A stretch of DNA of 64,000 bases from CAWBQO01 sp963790965. Lineage in GTDB: Bacteria > Bacteroidota > Rhodothermia > Rhodothermales > DASSAV01. The stretch is taken from positions 372,001 to 436,000 of the forward strand of contig CAWBQO010000002.1 in assembly GCA_963790965.1 (NCBI GenBank). Direction: 5' to 3'. Every line of letters begins with the position of its first letter. Positions within the stretch are counted from its first letter, which is position 1. The position numbers and the translations under genes are program-made. This document shows, one piece after another, positions 25,203 to 34,808 of the stretch. Under the pieces are notes generated by a model. The model was not told where the DNA came from. It was given only the letters and a program-made list of their open reading frames with translations, and searched no databases.

Positions 25203-26567
25203 ATGCCCGACCTCTTTGAAGAATCTGCCGCCCGCTACAGAGCGGCGCAGGCACCCCTCGCCGACCGAATGCGGCCGCGTGTCCTCGACGAATTTGTCGG
25301 GCAGGATCACATCCTCGGACCGGGTCGATTGCTGCGGCGCGCCATCGAGGCCGACCGCGTAACGTCGCTCATCTTCTTCGGACCGCCCGGCACCGGCAAG
25401 ACGACGCTCGCCCGAATCATTGCCAACACGACCCGGTCGCACTTCACCTCCATGAACGCCGTGCTTGCGGGCGTGAAGGACATCCGCGAGGCCATCGAGG
25501 GAGCGCGCGAGCGGCTCACGCTCCACCAGCAGCGCACCATCCTGTTCATAGACGAGGTTCACCGTTTTAATAAATCCCAGCAGGACGCCCTGCTGCCACA
25601 CGTGGAGAACGGCACCGTGGTGTTCATCGGCGCGACTACCGAGAACCCATACTTCGAAGTCAACAAGGCCCTCGTCTCCCGCTCACGCATCTTCGAACTG
25701 CACACACTCACGGAGGCCGATCTCTACGCCGTGGCCGAACAGGCTCTTTCCGATTCGCAACGCGGTTACGGCCGGATAGCGGTCCGGCTGGACGACCAGG
25801 CCCGCCGCCATCTCGTTTCTACAGCCAACGGCGACGCCCGCTCTCTTCTGAACGCCCTCGAACTCGCCGTCGAGACGACCCCGCCCGACGAGGATGCCGT
25901 CGTTCACATCACGACTGCCGTCGCCGAGGACAGCATTCAGCGCCGCGCGGTGCTCTACGACAAGGAGGGCGACGCGCACTTCGACACCATCAGCGCGTTC
26001 ATCAAAAGTCTGCGCGGGTCTGACCCTGATGCGGCTCTCTACTGGATGGCGCGCATGGTCTATGCAGGCGAGGATCCACGCTTCATCCTCCGCCGAATGC
26101 TGATTTTTGCCGGAGAAGACGTCGGCCTCGCCGATCCACGCGCACTCCAGGTCGCCGCCGCCGCCGCGCAAGCGTTCGAGTTCGTCGGTATGCCCGAGGG
26201 GCAGTTTCATCTTGCGGAATGCTGCCTATACCTTGCCACCGCCCCGAAGTCGAACTCCCTCTTCGCCTATTTCAGCGCGCTCGACTACGTGCGCAACGAA
26301 GGAACCGGGGACGTGCCAAACCCGCTCAAGGATAGCAGCCGAGACAAAAAGGGCCTCGGGCACGGCGAGGGCTACAAGTATCCTCATGCTTTCCGCGAAC
26401 ACTACGTTCCGCAGCAGTACCTTCCGGGCGCGATGCAGGGCACCTACTTCTACGAACCGGGCGAGATCGGGTACGAAAAGTACATCCAGGAACGCCTCGC
26501 GCAGTGGCGCGAACGAGACGAAGAGGAGAACCTGCAGAAACGCCTCCGCAAGTACGCCGACGATTAA
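25203..26567 (+). CDS. rarA: Replication-associated recombination protein A (RarA/MgsA), AAA+ ATPase
   Basis: A 454-residue clamp-loader-like ATPase acting at stalled replication forks. MRPRVLDEFVGQDHILGPGRLLRRAIEADRVTSLIFFGPPGTGKTTLARIIA contains the Walker A motif (GPPGTGKTT, about residues 60-68). ILFIDEVHRFNKSQQDALLPHVE is Walker B. GATTENPYFEVNKALVSRSRIFEL is sensor 1 with the arginine finger, and GDARSLLNALE is sensor 2. The C-terminal tetramerisation domain follows (KSLRGSDPDAALYWMARMVYAGEDPRFI, ending with AMQGTYFYEPGEIGYEK). Length and order of domains are normal for the family. Confidence 0.95.
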   Translation: MPDLFEESAARYRAAQAPLADRMRPRVLDEFVGQDHILGPGRLLRRAIEADRVTSLIFFGPPGTGKTTLARIIANTTRSHFTSMNAVLAGVKDIREAIEGARERLTLHQQRTILFIDEVHRFNKSQQDALLPHVENGTVVFIGATTENPYFEVNKALVSRSRIFELHTLTEADLYAVAEQALSDSQRGYGRIAVRLDDQARRHLVSTANGDARSLLNALELAVETTPPDEDAVVHITTAVAEDSIQRRAVLYDKEGDAHFDTISAFIKSLRGSDPDAALYWMARMVYAGEDPRFILRRMLIFAGEDVGLADPRALQVAAAAAQAFEFVGMPEGQFHLAECCLYLATAPKSNSLFAYFSALDYVRNEGTGDVPNPLKDSSRDKKGLGHGEGYKYPHAFREHYVPQQYLPGAMQGTYFYEPGEIGYEKYIQERLAQWRERDEEENLQKRLRKYADD

Positions 26568-26568
26568 A

Positions 26569-26734
26569 GGGCGGTTGTTTTACTATCCACGGAAAGCCTC
26601 TCTGACTTACCGGTCGATGTATGTGATTGGAACAACGTCTAACACCCCCTTAAATCCCCCTCAAGGGGGACGTTGCTTCGGTACTTTGGTCAAAAATACC
26701 AGCCACCTGCAGCGCTTACATTGCAACAGGCTCT
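26569..26734 (-). mobile_element. MITE-like element, copy B (about 166 bp)
   Basis: It begins within two bases of the rarA stop and fills the space to the convergent pgeF gene. The right end is GCAACAGGCTC (26723-26733); the left end (GGGCGGTTGTTTT) is degenerate. The core carries TCCCCCTCAAGGGGGA, a 7-base stem, next to AACACCCCCTTAAA, as in the other copies. Its hairpin could also act as a bidirectional terminator here. Confidence 0.75.
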
Positions 26735-26769
26735 TTAGCAACGCCCTCGTCCGCCGCGCCGCACGAGGT

Positions 26770-27525
26770 TCAGCTCCGCAATCCAATGAGGCCCATCATC
26801 CGCCCCGTGGTTCCCTTCTCCGCACGGTGGGAAAAGAACGTGTCGGTGTCCGAATACGTACACTCCGCGGCGACTTCAATGCCGGGAGAGGGCACACCGG
26901 CTTGAAGGAGCGTCTCGCGAATCGCGCCCTTTATATCGACAAACGGCCGCGCCGCGCCCTCCGGTTGGTTCACGAACGCCGCATCGAACTGCGCAGCCAC
27001 TTCCTTTCCCACCTCGAAAGCGGCGGCGCTGATGCAGGGGCTGATGTACACCGTCATGCGCGCGGGCGTAGCGCCGAGCTTTTCCATCTCTCGGACCGTC
27101 GCGCCTGCAATTCCGGCAACCGTCCCGCGCCATCCTGAATGGCACGCTCCAACGACGCCCGCTCGCTCGTCGGCGAGAAGCACGGCGGCGCAATCCGCCG
27201 CGACGATGCCGAGCAGAACGCCGGGCGCAGTGGTCACCAGCCCATCACATTCGGCATAGAGGCCGGGCGCATCGATAGCCACAACACGGCTCCCGTGAAC
27301 CTGCCCCGCGACCGCCAAGCTTCCCAACCCGAAACCCATCGCGCGTTCGACGAGCCGCCGGTTCTCCTTCACGCTTTCGGCGTCGTCGGTTGTGTTCATG
27401 CCGAGGTTCAGCGATGCGTACGGCCCACGGCTCCTGCCGCCCCGGCGAGTCGTGAAACCGGCCGCAATGCGACCCGTGCGGTCATGGCACTTCGGAACAA
27501 GAATACGTGGAGCGGTAAGCGACAT
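26770..27525 (-). CDS. pgeF: Multicopper polyphenol oxidase-fold protein, PgeF/YfiH family
   Basis: A 251-residue protein of the YfiH/laccase-domain family, known in E. coli as the purine nucleoside-cleaving editing factor PgeF that affects peptidoglycan precursor fidelity. The diagnostic metal-site motifs are AGQVHGSRVVAID, TAPGVLLGIVAADCAAVLLADERAGVVGACHSGWRGTVAGI (cysteine and histidine ligands) and CISAAAFEVGKEVA. It is downstream of the HDOD gene on the same strand, with 75 bases between them. Confidence 0.9.
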   Translation of the reverse strand: MSLTAPRILVPKCHDRTGRIAAGFTTRRGGRSRGPYASLNLGMNTTDDAESVKENRRLVERAMGFGLGSLAVAGQVHGSRVVAIDAPGLYAECDGLVTTAPGVLLGIVAADCAAVLLADERAGVVGACHSGWRGTVAGIAGATVREMEKLGATPARMTVYISPCISAAAFEVGKEVAAQFDAAFVNQPEGAARPFVDIKGAIRETLLQAGVPSPGIEVAAECTYSDTDTFFSHRAEKGTTGRMMGLIGLRS

Positions 27526-27600
27526 GAACTTTCGGGCAGCGATCTACAATGACTGGCGGAAGCAGTCGACACCGCGCTCGCACTTGTAGTTCCACCGGGT

Positions 27601-28515
27601 TCACGTCACCGCGTCGACGTAGACCGACAGGTCGCCCATAGCCAGCGTTACTTCATCTCGAATGCTCGAAATGGAGGCATAACCGAGCACCCCCGTTCTC
27701 AGGAGACTGTCCCAGAGCGGGTCCATCCAGCACTGCTCCGCGTCCATGGGGTCGTCAAAGGCGAACCCGGAGGCGTTGGCAACCAGATTCGCGGCCGCGA
27801 CCAGTCCCACGACTTGCCGCTGGTCCCGCGTCGCCTCCTCGGCGGCGTGCGCGTCGTGGTGAAAGCGTATGGCATTCGTGATCGAGAGCGGGAGGTTGAG
27901 CTTCTGCGTCAGGAATACGCCGGCATCGACGTGGTTCAGGCCGAGCCGCATTTGCTCTGCTTCCAACCTGTTGATTTTCTCATCCGTGGCGGAATACACC
28001 AGTGCGCCCCGCTGGGGATAATTGTAGAGCAAGACCAGCTTTCCGATGTCGTGCAAGAGCGCCGCCGTGAACACCTCGCTCCCATCCTCCGCCCGCGTCT
28101 CCGGTTGCTCGCCCGGATCGCGCTGCACCAGGCGCTGCCCGATAAACGAAGTCGCGATGCTGTGCCGGATGAAGTTCATAAACGGCACGGCCGTAAACCC
28201 GTCGAGGGCCGCCCGAAGTTCGGCCAGGCACATGCTCATCACCATGCCGATCACAGTGGAAGCGCCCAGAATCACCACGGCGCGGCGCACCGTCGCAATC
28301 TGCCCCCGCTGCGCGTGAAAGGCCGAGTTGACGATGCGCAGCAAACGCGCGACTACAATCGGGTCCTTCTGCACCATCGCAATGGTTGCTTCCAGATCGG
28401 GTCCATCGGCGCAACTGGAGAGGTCGATTGCTTCCAGAAGCGTCTGCGGCATGGGCGGGCATTTCAGATCCACATCCGGCAGGACCGCTTTCATGGTGAG
28501 AGTATCAGCGGACAT
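27601..28515 (-). CDS. HDOD-domain signalling protein
   Basis: A 304-residue cytoplasmic protein made almost entirely of one HDOD domain: CPPMPQTLLEAIDLSS, IAMVQKDPIVVARLLRIVNSAFHAQRGQIATVRRAVVILG, and HDIGKLVLLYNYP. HDOD domains are relatives of HD hydrolases that usually lack enzyme activity and act in signalling. This one keeps one HD pair and an HH-type segment (RFHHDAH) but no complete metal site that I can identify. It lies between pgeF and aroE on the same strand, with separate gaps, so an operon is possible but not certain. Confidence 0.85.
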   Translation of the reverse strand: MSADTLTMKAVLPDVDLKCPPMPQTLLEAIDLSSCADGPDLEATIAMVQKDPIVVARLLRIVNSAFHAQRGQIATVRRAVVILGASTVIGMVMSMCLAELRAALDGFTAVPFMNFIRHSIATSFIGQRLVQRDPGEQPETRAEDGSEVFTAALLHDIGKLVLLYNYPQRGALVYSATDEKINRLEAEQMRLGLNHVDAGVFLTQKLNLPLSITNAIRFHHDAHAAEEATRDQRQVVGLVAAANLVANASGFAFDDPMDAEQCWMDPLWDSLLRTGVLGYASISSIRDEVTLAMGDLSVYVDAVT

Positions 28516-28670
28516 AATATTCGGGGGAATAAGGGCATGAACGATCCTGTTCAGCGCCCGAACAGACGGGGCGGGTGCTACCTTTCGTATCGGCCCCGAC
28601 TTCAGCTACTTAAAGCCAAAAACCAGGTTTTTACATCGCATACACGCCGTTTACGCGCCGACGGCCCCGC

Positions 28671-29528
28671 TCACAACATACGCCGGACGTGATCCTCCGG
28701 AAATGGGACGCCCGTCCACTGAACGAACGCCGCCGCCGCCTGGCCGATAAGCATTTCGAGTCCGCCGATGGCGCGCGCCCCCCGAGCGGCGGCTTCCCTC
28801 AGCAAGCGCGTCTCTCGCGGCGAGTAGATGAGATCGTAAACTGTTTGTCCGCCGGAGAAATGCTCCGCATGGGGCCATGGCGTCAAGCCGGCATCCGGAC
28901 TCATGCCGACCGGCGTCGCGTTCACGACAAGTCGCGCCCGGCATACCGCACCACCCGCCTCGTCAAAGCGCGCCGCGTGCAGAATGTCGCGCTCATCATA
29001 AGGCCGGAAGGCAGCCGCCAGCGCCTCCGCCTTACGGTAATCCCGCGCCGCAATAGTCAGGCGGGAGAGCGTGCCGCACGTTAAAAGGCCATATACGACG
29101 GCGCGCGCGCCTCCACCCGCGCCGAAGACCACCGCCTCGCCCGTAAGCGCCTCATTGCCCGCCGATTCCAGGGGCTTGAGAAATCCGGCTACATCCGTGT
29201 TGTCGCCGTAGATCATCCGGTCGCCATCATCCCGCGTCCGGACGACAAGCGTGTTGACGGCCCCCACCGCCTCGGCGGTCGGAGAAAGTTCGTCCGCGAA
29301 AGCCATGACGGCCTGCTTGTGCGGCAGCGTCACATTTGCGCCGGCAAAGCCGAGCGCCCGCAATCCTGCCACCGCGTCGGCGAGCTGTTCCGTTCCGACG
29401 GCCGCAGCGAGATAGACGAAGTTCAACCCGAGGTGCTCAAAGGCAGCGTTGTGCAGCATCGGCGAACGCGAATGCGCCACCGGATTACCCAGAATCACAA
29501 CCGGTTTCGTTGCAGTGTCTATGGTCAT
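28671..29528 (-). CDS. aroE: Shikimate dehydrogenase
   Basis: It reduces 3-dehydroshikimate to shikimate with NADPH in the aromatic amino acid pathway. From ATG 29528 there are 285 residues, normal for AroE; the frame extends 25 codons upstream with no conserved sequence. Motifs: GNPVAHSRSPMLHNAAFEHLGL (substrate serines), GANVTLPHK (catalytic lysine), GDNTDVAGF (catalytic aspartate), AVVFGAGGGARAVVYGL (NADP-binding loop) and YDLIYSPRETRLLREAAARGA with GLEMLIGQAAAAF at the end. No other aro gene is in the window. Confidence 0.95.
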   Translation of the reverse strand: MTIDTATKPVVILGNPVAHSRSPMLHNAAFEHLGLNFVYLAAAVGTEQLADAVAGLRALGFAGANVTLPHKQAVMAFADELSPTAEAVGAVNTLVVRTRDDGDRMIYGDNTDVAGFLKPLESAGNEALTGEAVVFGAGGGARAVVYGLLTCGTLSRLTIAARDYRKAEALAAAFRPYDERDILHAARFDEAGGAVCRARLVVNATPVGMSPDAGLTPWPHAEHFSGGQTVYDLIYSPRETRLLREAAARGARAIGGLEMLIGQAAAAFVQWTGVPFPEDHVRRML

Positions 29529-29736
29529 GAACGGAGACGCCTCAGCGCCTTTAACAATACAGCCTTCTACAGAACAAAGGTACCGCCACAAGTCCCGGTG
29601 CACCGGCGATGATCCCGCCGGTGTCGGCCGGTTGCTTGAAGATACGCCGCACGCACCGCGCTCGTTCGCCGGGAATCCGCCGGCACGCCGCAGCGTATGC
29701 AGCGTCTACCCCGCGACGTAACAGAACCCTTTCATC

Positions 29737-30528
29737 GTGATCGACCGCAAAGCGCTCCGTGGCTTCCTGGATGAAGCCGTCTCGCTCGTCTCCGAAACCG
29801 TGCCGCTCATCCAGCGCCACTTCGCCGAAGGCTTCTCCTCGCGCCTCAAAGAGGATCAAAGCCCCGTCACCGACATCGATCTTGCGGTGGAAAAGCACCT
29901 GCGCGCGGGCATCGAAGCTCGCTTTCCGGAGCATGGCGTCCTTGGCGAGGAGTACGGCACCAGCCGCCCGTCGAGCGACTTCCAGTGGATCATCGATCCT
30001 ATCGACGGGACGATCAGCCTCAAACATCGCGTTCCCCTCTTCGGCACGATCCTTTCTCTTGCTTATGAAGGCGAACCCGTCCTCGGCATCATCTCGTTGC
30101 CGATGCTCGGCCGCCTCTGCGCCGGTGCAAATGGACTCGGCGCAACGCTGAACGGCGCGCCGATGAAACTCCAGGATGTTGCCTCCCGTGAAGCCGCTCG
30201 CGACGAGATCGTATCCACCGGGGATCGCAAGCAGTTTGCGCCGGACAATCTCCACGTCTTCGACCGGCTCTTCCGCAGCCACGCCGTCACGCGCACGTAC
30301 ACGGACGTGTTCGGACACGTGCTCGCGCTCGAAGGCGCCGTCGGCGCGATGGTCGACTTCGATATGCGACCGTGGGATGCCGCTGCCACCGGAGTTCTTG
30401 TCCGGGAGGTCGGCGGGCGCTACGAACGACTGAATCTGGAGAAAGGCGGCCGCGCGGATCGACACGATGCTGTCTTCGGAAAACCGGCCGTCGTAGATTA
30501 TCTTCTTGAACTGCTCTCCACCGGCTGA
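29737..30528 (+). CDS. Inositol monophosphatase-family phosphatase
   Basis: A 263-residue metal-dependent phosphatase from GTG 29737. The family signature is complete: SPVTDIDLAVEKHLRAGIEARFPEHGVLGEEYG (metal-binding glutamates), WIIDPIDGTISLKHRVPLFGT (DPIDGT core) and VDFDMRPWDAAATGVLVREVGGRY (the C-terminal WDxAA motif). The family covers inositol monophosphatase, 3'(2'),5'-bisphosphate nucleotidase and histidinol phosphatase. ISLKHRVPLFGTILSL resembles the histidinol-phosphatase-like branch, but I cannot fix the substrate. Confidence 0.85.
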   Translation: MIDRKALRGFLDEAVSLVSETVPLIQRHFAEGFSSRLKEDQSPVTDIDLAVEKHLRAGIEARFPEHGVLGEEYGTSRPSSDFQWIIDPIDGTISLKHRVPLFGTILSLAYEGEPVLGIISLPMLGRLCAGANGLGATLNGAPMKLQDVASREAARDEIVSTGDRKQFAPDNLHVFDRLFRSHAVTRTYTDVFGHVLALEGAVGAMVDFDMRPWDAAATGVLVREVGGRYERLNLEKGGRADRHDAVFGKPAVVDYLLELLSTG

Positions 30529-30606
30529 CGGGCTTTCCTGACCGTCTGCATCAGAACCACTGCCGGCGCGTACAACCCGGCCAAGAGCAACTGCATTCCT
30601 AACAGC

Positions 30607-32175
30607 ATGGCATCCAATCCGCAGGGATCGAGCCGGTACACGGCCACAATCGATCTCACCTCACGCGCCCAGCGCGTCGCAACTGAAGCCCGTATCGCGG
30701 ACTCCTTCACCGAGCCTGACCCGCCCCTCCCGGACGCCACGCCCGATAACCTGCCGCCACGCGTCAAACAGGCGCTCGCCGCAGCGGGCTGGCCGGACCT
30801 CATGCAGGTCCAGACGAAGGCGATCCCCTACATTCTGGACGGACGGGACCTCATCGTCCAGTCGCGAACGGGATCGGGAAAGACGGGTGCCTTCGTGCTT
30901 CCGCTCTTCAAGCTCATTGATCCGACCGTCAAGTCTCCGCAGGCGCTCATCCTCACGCCGACGCGCGAGCTGGCCCGGCAGATACACGAGGAGTTCGAGC
31001 GCATGAGAACCGGGACGCCCGAGCAAGATGCTTTTCAGGCGGCCCTCGTTTACGGCGGCGTCAAGTACGCGCCGCAAACAAAAGCCCTCCGCGACGGCGC
31101 GCAGGTCGTCATCGGCACCCCTGGCCGCATCCTCGACCTGCTCGAAAGGCGCACCTTCAACCTCGATGCACTGCGAATCCTCGTCCTCGACGAGGCGGAC
31201 GAGATGCTCTCGATGGGCTTCTATCCGGCCATGCGACAGCTCAAAGGCTACCTTCCCCGAGGCCGGCACTCGTATATGTTCAGCGCGACCATCCCGCCGA
31301 AGGTGCAGTCGCTCGCGCACGACTTCCTGTCGGAGCCCGGCTTTCTCTCCCTCAGCGTCGGGCAGATAAGTGTCGCGCAGCTCACGCACCGCTACTTCCT
31401 CGTGGACGCGATGGAGAAAGACCGCGTCCTCGCGCGGCTCATCGAGCTGGAGAACCCGGACTCGGCCATCATCTTCACGAACACAAAACGCGAAGTCGAG
31501 TACCTGACGACGTTCCTAAAGAACTTCGGCTACGACGCCGACGCCATCTCGGGCGATCTGACGCAGAAGGCCCGCGAGGCCGTCATGGACCGCATCCGCG
31601 ACAACTCGCTTCGCTTTCTCGTTGCTACCGACGTCGCCGCGCGCGGCATCGATATTTCGGATTTGAGCCACGTCATCATGTACGACGTGCCCAACGACCC
31701 GGAATACTACGTCCACCGCTCGGGACGAACGGCGCGGGCCGGAAAAACCGGAACCGCACTCGTGTTAACCACCCCGGGCGAAGAGCGTACGCTGCTTGGC
31801 ATCGCCCGCCGCTACGGTATCGAAATGGAAAAGCTTCCCGTACCCACCCAGTCCGACGTTGAGGAGCGCGTCTCGGAGCGCATCACGGAAGTGCTCGAGG
31901 ATCTGCTTCGTGAACGAACTAACCTCGAACGCGAGCGCCTCAAACGCTTCATCCCGCTCGTGAGCGCCCTCGCCGCCGAAGAGCCGGAGCTTCTCGCGAT
32001 GCTCGTGGACCGCCTCTACCACAAGCGCCTCCACGAGGTCGAGTCGCCCGCCGCGCCGGCCGCTCAGCCAGCTCCCGAGGACGACGTCCACTACAGCGAG
32101 GAGGGCGCGCCGGAAGGAGAAGCCCGCAGCCGCTCTCGCCGCCGCAACCGCGGCCGGAAGCGGGAGGAGCAGTAA
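30607..32175 (+). CDS. DEAD-box ATP-dependent RNA helicase
   Basis: A 522-residue RNA helicase of the DeaD/CshA type, acting in ribosome assembly, cold adaptation or RNA turnover. All motifs appear in order: the Q-motif (WPDLMQVQTKAIPYI), SRTGSGKTGAF, TPTRELARQI, GTPGRILD, VLDEADEML (about residues 192-200), FSATIP, IIFTNTKREVEY, LVATDVAARGIDI and YVHRSGRTARAG. The C-terminal extension (residues 400-522) is helical and ends in a strongly basic tail (RSRSRRRNRGRKREEQ) likely to bind RNA. The ChaN-like gene starts two bases after its stop. Confidence 0.92.
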   Translation: MASNPQGSSRYTATIDLTSRAQRVATEARIADSFTEPDPPLPDATPDNLPPRVKQALAAAGWPDLMQVQTKAIPYILDGRDLIVQSRTGSGKTGAFVLPLFKLIDPTVKSPQALILTPTRELARQIHEEFERMRTGTPEQDAFQAALVYGGVKYAPQTKALRDGAQVVIGTPGRILDLLERRTFNLDALRILVLDEADEMLSMGFYPAMRQLKGYLPRGRHSYMFSATIPPKVQSLAHDFLSEPGFLSLSVGQISVAQLTHRYFLVDAMEKDRVLARLIELENPDSAIIFTNTKREVEYLTTFLKNFGYDADAISGDLTQKAREAVMDRIRDNSLRFLVATDVAARGIDISDLSHVIMYDVPNDPEYYVHRSGRTARAGKTGTALVLTTPGEERTLLGIARRYGIEMEKLPVPTQSDVEERVSERITEVLEDLLRERTNLERERLKRFIPLVSALAAEEPELLAMLVDRLYHKRLHEVESPAAPAAQPAPEDDVHYSEEGAPEGEARSRSRRRNRGRKREEQ

Positions 32176-32177
32176 CC

Positions 32178-33104
32178 TTGCTCGGCCGCCTCTGTTTAGT
32201 CCCGGTTCTGTGCCTGCTCGCGGCCGGATCTGTTCATGCGCAAGAGGCGTGCAGGATGCCCTACGCGGTTTTCGATCAGAGCGGCACGGCAGCCACCATC
32301 GACCGCATTGCGGCATCCGCTGCCGGAGCAGACGTCCTTCTCGTCGGCGAGCAGCACGACGACTCGACCGGGCACGCCGTCGAGAGGGCGCTCTTTGCCC
32401 GGCTGATCGAGGAGGCGGAAACTCGGCCCGTCGTGCTTTCGCTGGAAATGTTCGATCGAGACGTGCAGATCGTTCTTGACGAGTACCTCGCCGGGCTGAT
32501 CACGGAGACGCACTTCCTCCAGGCCGCGCGGCCGTGGACGAACTACGCCGACTACCGGCCGCTCGTCGAATTGGCGCGCGGCAGGCAGGTGCCCGTCATC
32601 GCCGCCAACGCCCCGCGCCGCTACGTGAACCTCGTGTCCCGGGAAGGACTCGCGCAGCTCAGCCGCCTCTCCGGCGACGCCCGCGCCTTCCTTCCCCCGC
32701 TTCCGCTCGACCCGCCCTCGCCCGAATACCGCCGCAAGTGGGACGAGTTCATCTCTTCCATGCACCCCGGCCTTCCAGATAGCCTGTCCTCCGACAGTCT
32801 GGCGGCACCGGACGCGCACGGAGGCGGCGGCGCAGGGAGAATGCTGGAGGCGCAAACGCTGTGGGACGCTTCCATGGCCGAACGCATCGGCGAAGCCGTC
32901 GCGTCGACGCCGGGCGCGCTCATAATGCACATCGCGGGGGCCTTTCACGTCGAGGGCGGCACGGGAATCCAGGACCCGCTCCGCCGCTATGCGCCGGATG
33001 CGCGGGTCCTTTCGGTCGTCCTCATACCCTCCTCAAGCCCAACTCAGTTGCCGCCGGCAGACACCCTCGGCCTGGCCGACTTCGTCATCTTAACTTGTCC
33101 CTGA
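32178..33104 (+). CDS. ChaN-family (haem-binding, Tiki-superfamily) exported protein
   Basis: A 308-residue protein from TTG 32178 with a signal peptide (LCLVPVLCLLAAGSVHAQ). The ChaN fold (DUF399) is shown by VLLVGEQHDDSTGHAVERALFARL, VVLSLEMFDRDVQIVLDEYLAG, DYRPLVELARGRQVPVIAANAPRRYVNLVSREG and MHIAGAFHVEGGTGI. Conserved E/H residues in GEQHDD and IAGAFH correspond to the catalytic or metal site in Tiki-like proteases. ChaN of Campylobacter binds haem; the role here may be haem handling or proteolysis. Translation is probably coupled to the helicase gene, whose stop lies two bases upstream. It carries no lipobox. Confidence 0.8.
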   Translation: MLGRLCLVPVLCLLAAGSVHAQEACRMPYAVFDQSGTAATIDRIAASAAGADVLLVGEQHDDSTGHAVERALFARLIEEAETRPVVLSLEMFDRDVQIVLDEYLAGLITETHFLQAARPWTNYADYRPLVELARGRQVPVIAANAPRRYVNLVSREGLAQLSRLSGDARAFLPPLPLDPPSPEYRRKWDEFISSMHPGLPDSLSSDSLAAPDAHGGGGAGRMLEAQTLWDASMAERIGEAVASTPGALIMHIAGAFHVEGGTGIQDPLRRYAPDARVLSVVLIPSSSPTQLPPADTLGLADFVILTCP

Positions 33105-33116
33105 ATCAGCGAAAAG

Positions 33117-34769
33117 ATGGACGCACGACCTACACACCACATCTTCCTGCTCCTGCTCGTCCTCGCGGCCGGTGTCGCGGGGTGCAAGCAGAGCGAGACC
33201 CCCGCTATGGCCACCGATCCCGCTACGGCCCTCGTCGACCAGTACACGCCCTTTACCCTTACGAGCGATCTCTCCAGCCTCTCCGAAGCCGAACGCAGCA
33301 TGATTCCGCTGCTCATCGAGGCGGCGCAGGAGATGGAGCCGATCTTCTGGAGGCAGGCTTACGGCGATCCACAGCCGCTGCTCGAAGCGCTCCAGTCGCC
33401 CGCGCTTCGGGAGTACGCGCGCATTAACTTCGGCCCTTGGGACCGGCTGAACGGCAACAAGCCCTTTGTGCCGGGTGCCGGTCCGAAGCCGCTCGGCGCG
33501 GGATTCTACCCGGCGGATCTGACGCGGGCCGAGTTTGAACAGGCCGCCGCCCTTCGCCCCGACCTGCGAAGCCCGTACACGATGGTCCGCCGCACTTCCG
33601 CCGGAGACCTCGAGGCCGTACCGTATCACGTATATTTCGCCGAGCCTATCAGCCGCGCGGCCGCGAAGCTCGAGGAGGCGGCGGCCCTTGCGCCGCAGGA
33701 GAGTTTGCGCCGCTATCTGCTACTCCGCGCCGAAGCGCTCCGCACGGACGACTACTACGCGAGCGACGTGGCGTGGATGGAGATGAAGGACAATCGACTC
33801 GACCTCGTGATCGGGCCGATCGAGAACTACGAAGACGCCCTTTTCGGCTACAAGACCGCTTCGGAAGGGTTCGTGCTTGTCAAAGACGAAGCGTGGAGCC
33901 GCCGGCTCGCGCGCTACGCGTCCCTCCTGCCGATGCTGCAGGAAGGGCTGCCGGTCCCGGATGCCTACCGCGCCGAGACGCCCGGAACGGATTCCGACTT
34001 AAACGCCTACGACGCGATTCTATACACCGGCGACGCAAACGCCGGCTCTAAGACCATTGCCATCAACCTGCCCAATGACGAGCGGGTGCAGCTCGAGTAC
34101 GGCACCCGCCGCCTTCAGCTCAAGAACGCCATGCGCGCCAAGTTCGACAAGATACTCTTGCCGATCGCGGACGCGCTCATAGCGGCGGATCAGCGCCCGC
34201 ACGTTACGTTTGACGCCTTCTTCGGCAACACCATGTTCCACGAAGTGGCGCACGGCCTCGGGATCAAGAACCTCGTAAATGGAACCGGCACCGTTCGCGA
34301 AGCGCTGCTCGACACGTACAACACCATGGAAGAAGGCAAAGCGGACGTGCTCGGCCTCTACATGGTCGGCGCGCTTCAGAAAGCGGGCGAGTACGACACC
34401 GACATGCTCGACCACTACGCGACGTTCCTGGCGGGCATCTTCCGCTCCGTTCGCTTCGGAGCGGCAAGCGCTCATGGACGCGCGAACCGGATGCGCTTCA
34501 ACTATTTCAAGGAGCGTGGCGCCTTTACGCGGGATGAAGCCACCGGCACCTACCGCGTCGTGCCGGAGCGCTTCGCTGCCGCCGTCGACGCGCTCTCGCA
34601 GGATATTTTGCGCCTGCAAGGCGACGGCGACTATGCCGCCGTGGCCGCGTTCATCGACAAGTACGGCGCTGTGGACGAACAGCTCACCCGGGACCTCGAC
34701 CGCCTCTCCACCGCCGGCATTCCGGTCGATGTTGTGTTCGAGCAAGGTTTGTCCGAACTTGCACGCTGA
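33117..34769 (+). CDS. M49-like (dipeptidyl-peptidase III-type) zinc metallopeptidase lipoprotein
   Basis: A 550-residue protein with a lipoprotein signal (LLLLVLAAGVAGC). The zinc site is HEVAHGLG (about residues 375-382, HExxH type) followed by EEGKAD (about 405-410), whose second glutamate and aspartate complete the site as in the EExxAD motif of M49 peptidases. Upstream, YFAEPISRAAAKLEEAAALAP and DLVIGPIENYEDALFGYKTASEGFV match bacterial members of this family (often called MutT-like or DPP III-like hydrolases). It probably cleaves peptides in the periplasm or at the outer membrane. It starts 12 bases after the ChaN-like gene, so the two are likely co-transcribed with the helicase. Confidence 0.8.
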   Translation: MDARPTHHIFLLLLVLAAGVAGCKQSETPAMATDPATALVDQYTPFTLTSDLSSLSEAERSMIPLLIEAAQEMEPIFWRQAYGDPQPLLEALQSPALREYARINFGPWDRLNGNKPFVPGAGPKPLGAGFYPADLTRAEFEQAAALRPDLRSPYTMVRRTSAGDLEAVPYHVYFAEPISRAAAKLEEAAALAPQESLRRYLLLRAEALRTDDYYASDVAWMEMKDNRLDLVIGPIENYEDALFGYKTASEGFVLVKDEAWSRRLARYASLLPMLQEGLPVPDAYRAETPGTDSDLNAYDAILYTGDANAGSKTIAINLPNDERVQLEYGTRRLQLKNAMRAKFDKILLPIADALIAADQRPHVTFDAFFGNTMFHEVAHGLGIKNLVNGTGTVREALLDTYNTMEEGKADVLGLYMVGALQKAGEYDTDMLDHYATFLAGIFRSVRFGAASAHGRANRMRFNYFKERGAFTRDEATGTYRVVPERFAAAVDALSQDILRLQGDGDYAAVAAFIDKYGAVDEQLTRDLDRLSTAGIPVDVVFEQGLSELAR

Positions 34770-34808
34770 GCTTAGTCTGGCAATCCACTCAAAAACAAAG
34801 GGGCGGCC